The notes under the pieces: generated by a model
Told to the model about the DNA's origin: nothing
Databases searched by the model: none
What the model saw: the letters and a program-made list of their open reading frames with translations, nothing else
Source of the DNA: a virus
DNA: 56,103 nucleotides
IMG/VR virus record: IMGVR_UViG_3300034061_003450
Coordinates: 1 to 56,103 of that record
Direction: 5' to 3' (one strand)
Shown: positions 53,590-56,103 of the stretch, one piece after another
How positions within the stretch are numbered: the first letter of the stretch is position 1
Layout of the letters: each line of letters opens with the position of its first letter
Position numbers and translations under genes: made by a program

Positions 53590-55755
53590 ATGCGCCAACT
53601 CCTGCAAGACCTCCAGGCGTTGCCTGACGGCTGGAGCCTCGTCGCCGTTGACGGCAACAAACGCCCCTACCAGCCCGCTTGGCAGAAGAACCCCCTCACC
53701 AAGGACCAAGCTGCCGCCGAAATCAAAGCCGGCCGCGCCAAAGCCGTCGGCGTCATAGCTGGCCCCCTCTCCGCTGGCCTCCTGTTCGTTGATCACGACG
53801 GCATCTCCGCCACCGCCGAACTCGAACGCCTCGGCATCCCGCCCCGCACCCTTCCCCTCACCGCCGCCTCCACCTCCGGCCGCGACGGTCGCTTTCAACT
53901 TCTCTTCCGCGTTCCCGAGCGCTATTGGCCGCAGATGCGCAACCGGCGCGTCTTTGCCACCGGCCAGACCGACGCCGACGGCAAAGCCGAAAACCTCGAC
54001 TTCCGCTGGGCTGGCCATCAATCCGTCGTCATCGGTGCTCATCCCATCACCGGCGCATATCGCTGGCTCAAAGGCCGCAGCCCCGCCGAAGTCCAGATCG
54101 CCGAAGCACCCGAAGCGCTGATCCGTCTCCTCATTGAAGAGGAACCCTCGCCTCTCGCTCTCTTCGCTCAGCCCGCGGCACCCATCTCCGCCCCGCCGGC
54201 CTCCGGCCAGACGATCCCCCTCCTCGACTTCATCACCCGGGCCTCACGCGACCTCATCGAATCCGGCGGCACTCCCGGCTCATGGAACGACGATCAACTC
54301 AAGCTCGCACTCGATCTCGTCGGCACCGAATCCTGGATCCTCGCCCAAGGCCATCGCCCGGACATCACCGCCGCCGACGCCTTTGATCAGCACGTCCGCA
54401 ACGCCCAATCCAAGGCCCGCGATTTCGACGTCAAGAAAGCCCGCCAGCGTTTCGCCGGTGCTCTCAACCTCAACCCAACCCCAGCCACGCCCCTAGACAA
54501 GCTCCTCTCACGCCTCGCCTTTCACACCCGCACCCCACGCCCCTCCACACGCCTCAACCCCCCATCCTCCGCACCGACCACCGACCACCACGGGCAGGAT
54601 CCGCTCCCAGTCCACAACAAGCCCATCAAGCTCGAGGTTCCCGAACTCCTCGAAGTCCTCCGCTCACAAGCCAGCGACGGCGGAATCCGCTTCAACGTCT
54701 TCACCCAGCAGATCGAAGTCAACGGTCAGGTCTTCCCCGGCGCCGAGCGCTTCTACCTCCTCCTCGCTGAGCAAGGCATCAAAGCCTCCAAAGACCTCGC
54801 CATCGATTGCCTCCTCCAGGTCGCGCACGAGCACCCCTACGACCCGGTGACCCTCTACCTGGATCACGTCGCAGCCACCGTCGAACCCGCCTACATCGAC
54901 GCCCTCGCAACCGCCTACCTCCGCCCCACCGACGACGGCCCCACCCTCTACGACGAAATGCTCAAGCGCACCCTCATCGGTGCCGTTCGTCGTGCCTTTG
55001 AACCCGGCTGCAAGCACGACACCGCCTGCGTCCTCATGGGTGACCAAGGCGGCCGGAAATCATCCTTCTGGGCAGTCCTCGGCGGTCCCTTCTACAGCGA
55101 CGCCCTCGGCGATTGCTCCAGCAAGGACGACCTCATGATCCTTCACCGTTCCTGGCTCATGGAATGGGCGGAACTTGATCACGTCACCAGCCGCAAGCAC
55201 GCCGGCTCAATCAAAGCCTTCCTCACCCAGGCAACCGACATCTTCCGCGTCCCCTACGGGCGCAGTACCGAATCGTTCCCGCGTCGCGGCATCATCGTCG
55301 GCTCCACCAACCGCCAGACCGGCTTCCTCCAGGACGAAACCGGCAACCGCCGCTTCTGGATCATCCCCACGCCGGCCAACGAATCCAACCCCATCGATAC
55401 CCCCAACCTCGCCGCTGAGCGCGACGCGATCTGGTCGGCTGCCGTTCACGCTTACCGCGCCGGTGAAACCAGCTACCTGCCCGCTCACCTCGCCTCCAGG
55501 GTCGAAGAGGAGAACCTCGCCTACCAGGCCGAGCACCCCTGGAAATCTGTCGTCGAAGCCTGGCTCAACACCCCCGCAGCCACCGGCGGCACCATCACAT
55601 CAGAGCTGATCCTGACCGCTGCCGTCCAGAAACCCGTCGAACGTCAGACCCGTGCTGACCAGATGCAGGTTGCCAACCTCATGCGCGAGCTCGGCTTCGT
55701 CAAGCGCCGCACCACCGTCGGCAACGCGCAGCGCTGGGCCTTCATCAGGGCCTGA
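53590..55755 (+). CDS. Primase-helicase (PrimPol and VapE domains)
   Basis: 721 aa. The N-terminal PrimPol domain has WSLVAVDGNKRPYQPAWQKN, GVIAGPLSAGLLFVDHDG with the acidic pair of the active site, and a QLLFRVPERYW strand. After a Pro-rich linker the C-terminal half is a VapE-type helicase: GDQGGRKSSFWAVLGG (about residue 484) as P-loop, MEWAELDHVTSRKHAGSIKA, and RRGIIVGSTNRQTGFLQDE with GNRRFWIIP. In the P-loop the glycine before Lys is Arg. It should start and drive phage DNA replication. ATG 53590 follows ATAGGG. Confidence 0.9.
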   Translation: MRQLLQDLQALPDGWSLVAVDGNKRPYQPAWQKNPLTKDQAAAEIKAGRAKAVGVIAGPLSAGLLFVDHDGISATAELERLGIPPRTLPLTAASTSGRDGRFQLLFRVPERYWPQMRNRRVFATGQTDADGKAENLDFRWAGHQSVVIGAHPITGAYRWLKGRSPAEVQIAEAPEALIRLLIEEEPSPLALFAQPAAPISAPPASGQTIPLLDFITRASRDLIESGGTPGSWNDDQLKLALDLVGTESWILAQGHRPDITAADAFDQHVRNAQSKARDFDVKKARQRFAGALNLNPTPATPLDKLLSRLAFHTRTPRPSTRLNPPSSAPTTDHHGQDPLPVHNKPIKLEVPELLEVLRSQASDGGIRFNVFTQQIEVNGQVFPGAERFYLLLAEQGIKASKDLAIDCLLQVAHEHPYDPVTLYLDHVAATVEPAYIDALATAYLRPTDDGPTLYDEMLKRTLIGAVRRAFEPGCKHDTACVLMGDQGGRKSSFWAVLGGPFYSDALGDCSSKDDLMILHRSWLMEWAELDHVTSRKHAGSIKAFLTQATDIFRVPYGRSTESFPRRGIIVGSTNRQTGFLQDETGNRRFWIIPTPANESNPIDTPNLAAERDAIWSAAVHAYRAGETSYLPAHLASRVEEENLAYQAEHPWKSVVEAWLNTPAATGGTITSELILTAAVQKPVERQTRADQMQVANLMRELGFVKRRTTVGNAQRWAFIRA

Positions 55756-55976
55756 TCCCCCAACTTGCCAACCTTGCCGGCCGAGGTTGGCAGGGGCAGA
55801 TCCATTGCGCTGCAAGGCTCTTGCTAACCTAGATAACCTTCTAACCTTAGTAGAACATGGAATGAAAAGGGGAGGTAGGGCAGGGTAGGCACCCCATTGC
55901 AGACCACTTTGGGAACGAGGTTGGAGGTTGGCAGGTTGGCAAGGTTGGCAACCGCCTGGCCCCGCTGGCAGCAAAA
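55756..55976. other. Repeat-rich gap after primase, origin candidate
   Basis: 221 bases without a convincing gene. It holds an inverted pair TGCCAACC (55766-55773) and GGTTGGCA (55785-55792), then AACCT repeats in a more AT-rich stretch (55821-55849), then tandem GGTTGGCA at 55926-55933, 55934-55941 and 55943-55950 with GGTTGG at 55919-55924. Short tandem 8-mers beside a replication gene next to an AT-rich stretch are what iteron-type origins look like. It also leads into the packaging genes, so a pac or cos site is an alternative. Confidence 0.45.
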
Positions 55977-56103
55977 CCGCTAGCTTTCCCATGCGGCCAC
56001 GATCCCGACCGCAACCGTCTGCCCCTGGAAGCCCCCGCATGGCCCCCGAAGCCCTCTCGTTCACCATCACCCCTCCCGCAGCCCCCGACGCGCCTTCCCG
56101 GCC
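55977..56103. repeat. 127-bp terminal direct repeat, right copy
   Basis: Exact second copy of bases 1-127. It begins inside the gap after the primase gene and runs into the N-terminal codons of the gene annotated at 63-350, so that gene is continuous across the circle junction and the primase operon leads directly into the packaging genes. Confidence 0.93.

Overview
The window looks like a complete, circular genome of a temperate, long-tailed (siphovirus-type) phage that infects a cyanobacterium. Its first 127 bases are repeated exactly as its last 127, which is what a circular assembly gives, so the unit genome is about 55,976 bp. Cyanobacterial signs are a cyAbrB-type regulator (38610-38972), a cyanobacterial-style sigma factor (47866-48711), and an XRE-like regulator and tyrosine recombinase of types that I associate with cyanobacteria. 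The high GC of nearly all genes fits a high-GC picocyanobacterium (Synechococcus/Cyanobium type); that host is an inference.

Layout. (1) 63-30815, rightward late region: TerS, TerL, a first sigma-like protein, portal, SPP1-gp7-type head protein, connectors, tail chaperones with a probable -1 frameshift, tail tube, tape measure, tail tip, then unusually scaffold, major capsid and decoration protein downstream of the tail genes, fibres with lectin-like and glycan-binding-type folds, and a lysis block ending in a C39-like peptidase. Three leftward inserts sit inside it: an AP2-like ORF, an antitoxin with a toxin stub, and a small gene faintly like NblA. (2) 30812-38972, leftward: tightly overlapped small genes, RecE-like nuclease, pentapeptide protein, RecT, an XRE-like regulator and cyAbrB. 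(3) 39075-44259: mixed small genes, a pair of matching 5' leaders, a membrane-anchored HTH protein and a large serine integrase. (4) 44193-53308, leftward: small nucleotide and DNA metabolism genes, DNA methyltransferase, full sigma factor, SSB, RHH protein, VRR-NUC nuclease, tyrosine recombinase, DEAH helicase and an HNH endonuclease. (5) 53372-55755, rightward: RHH protein and a PrimPol/VapE primase-helicase, followed by a repeat-rich gap that may be the origin.

The strongest unexplained signal is the 10-mer GGAAAACTGA. It occurs eight times exactly on the + strand between 3360 and 25189, with close variants, and it most often lies 28-34 bp upstream of a late-gene start codon. Variants on the minus strand stand in front of two of the leftward genes embedded in the late region. 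I read it as a phage-specific late expression signal, perhaps linked to one of the two phage sigma factors. A second signal is a duplicated 5' leader (40024-40070 and 40821-40867) whose hairpin shows compensating base changes. A third is a 16-bp element (GATCCCNACCGCAACC) near replication genes and the left end of the late operon.

All functions come from reading the translated sequence. No database search was possible, and confidence values reflect that.
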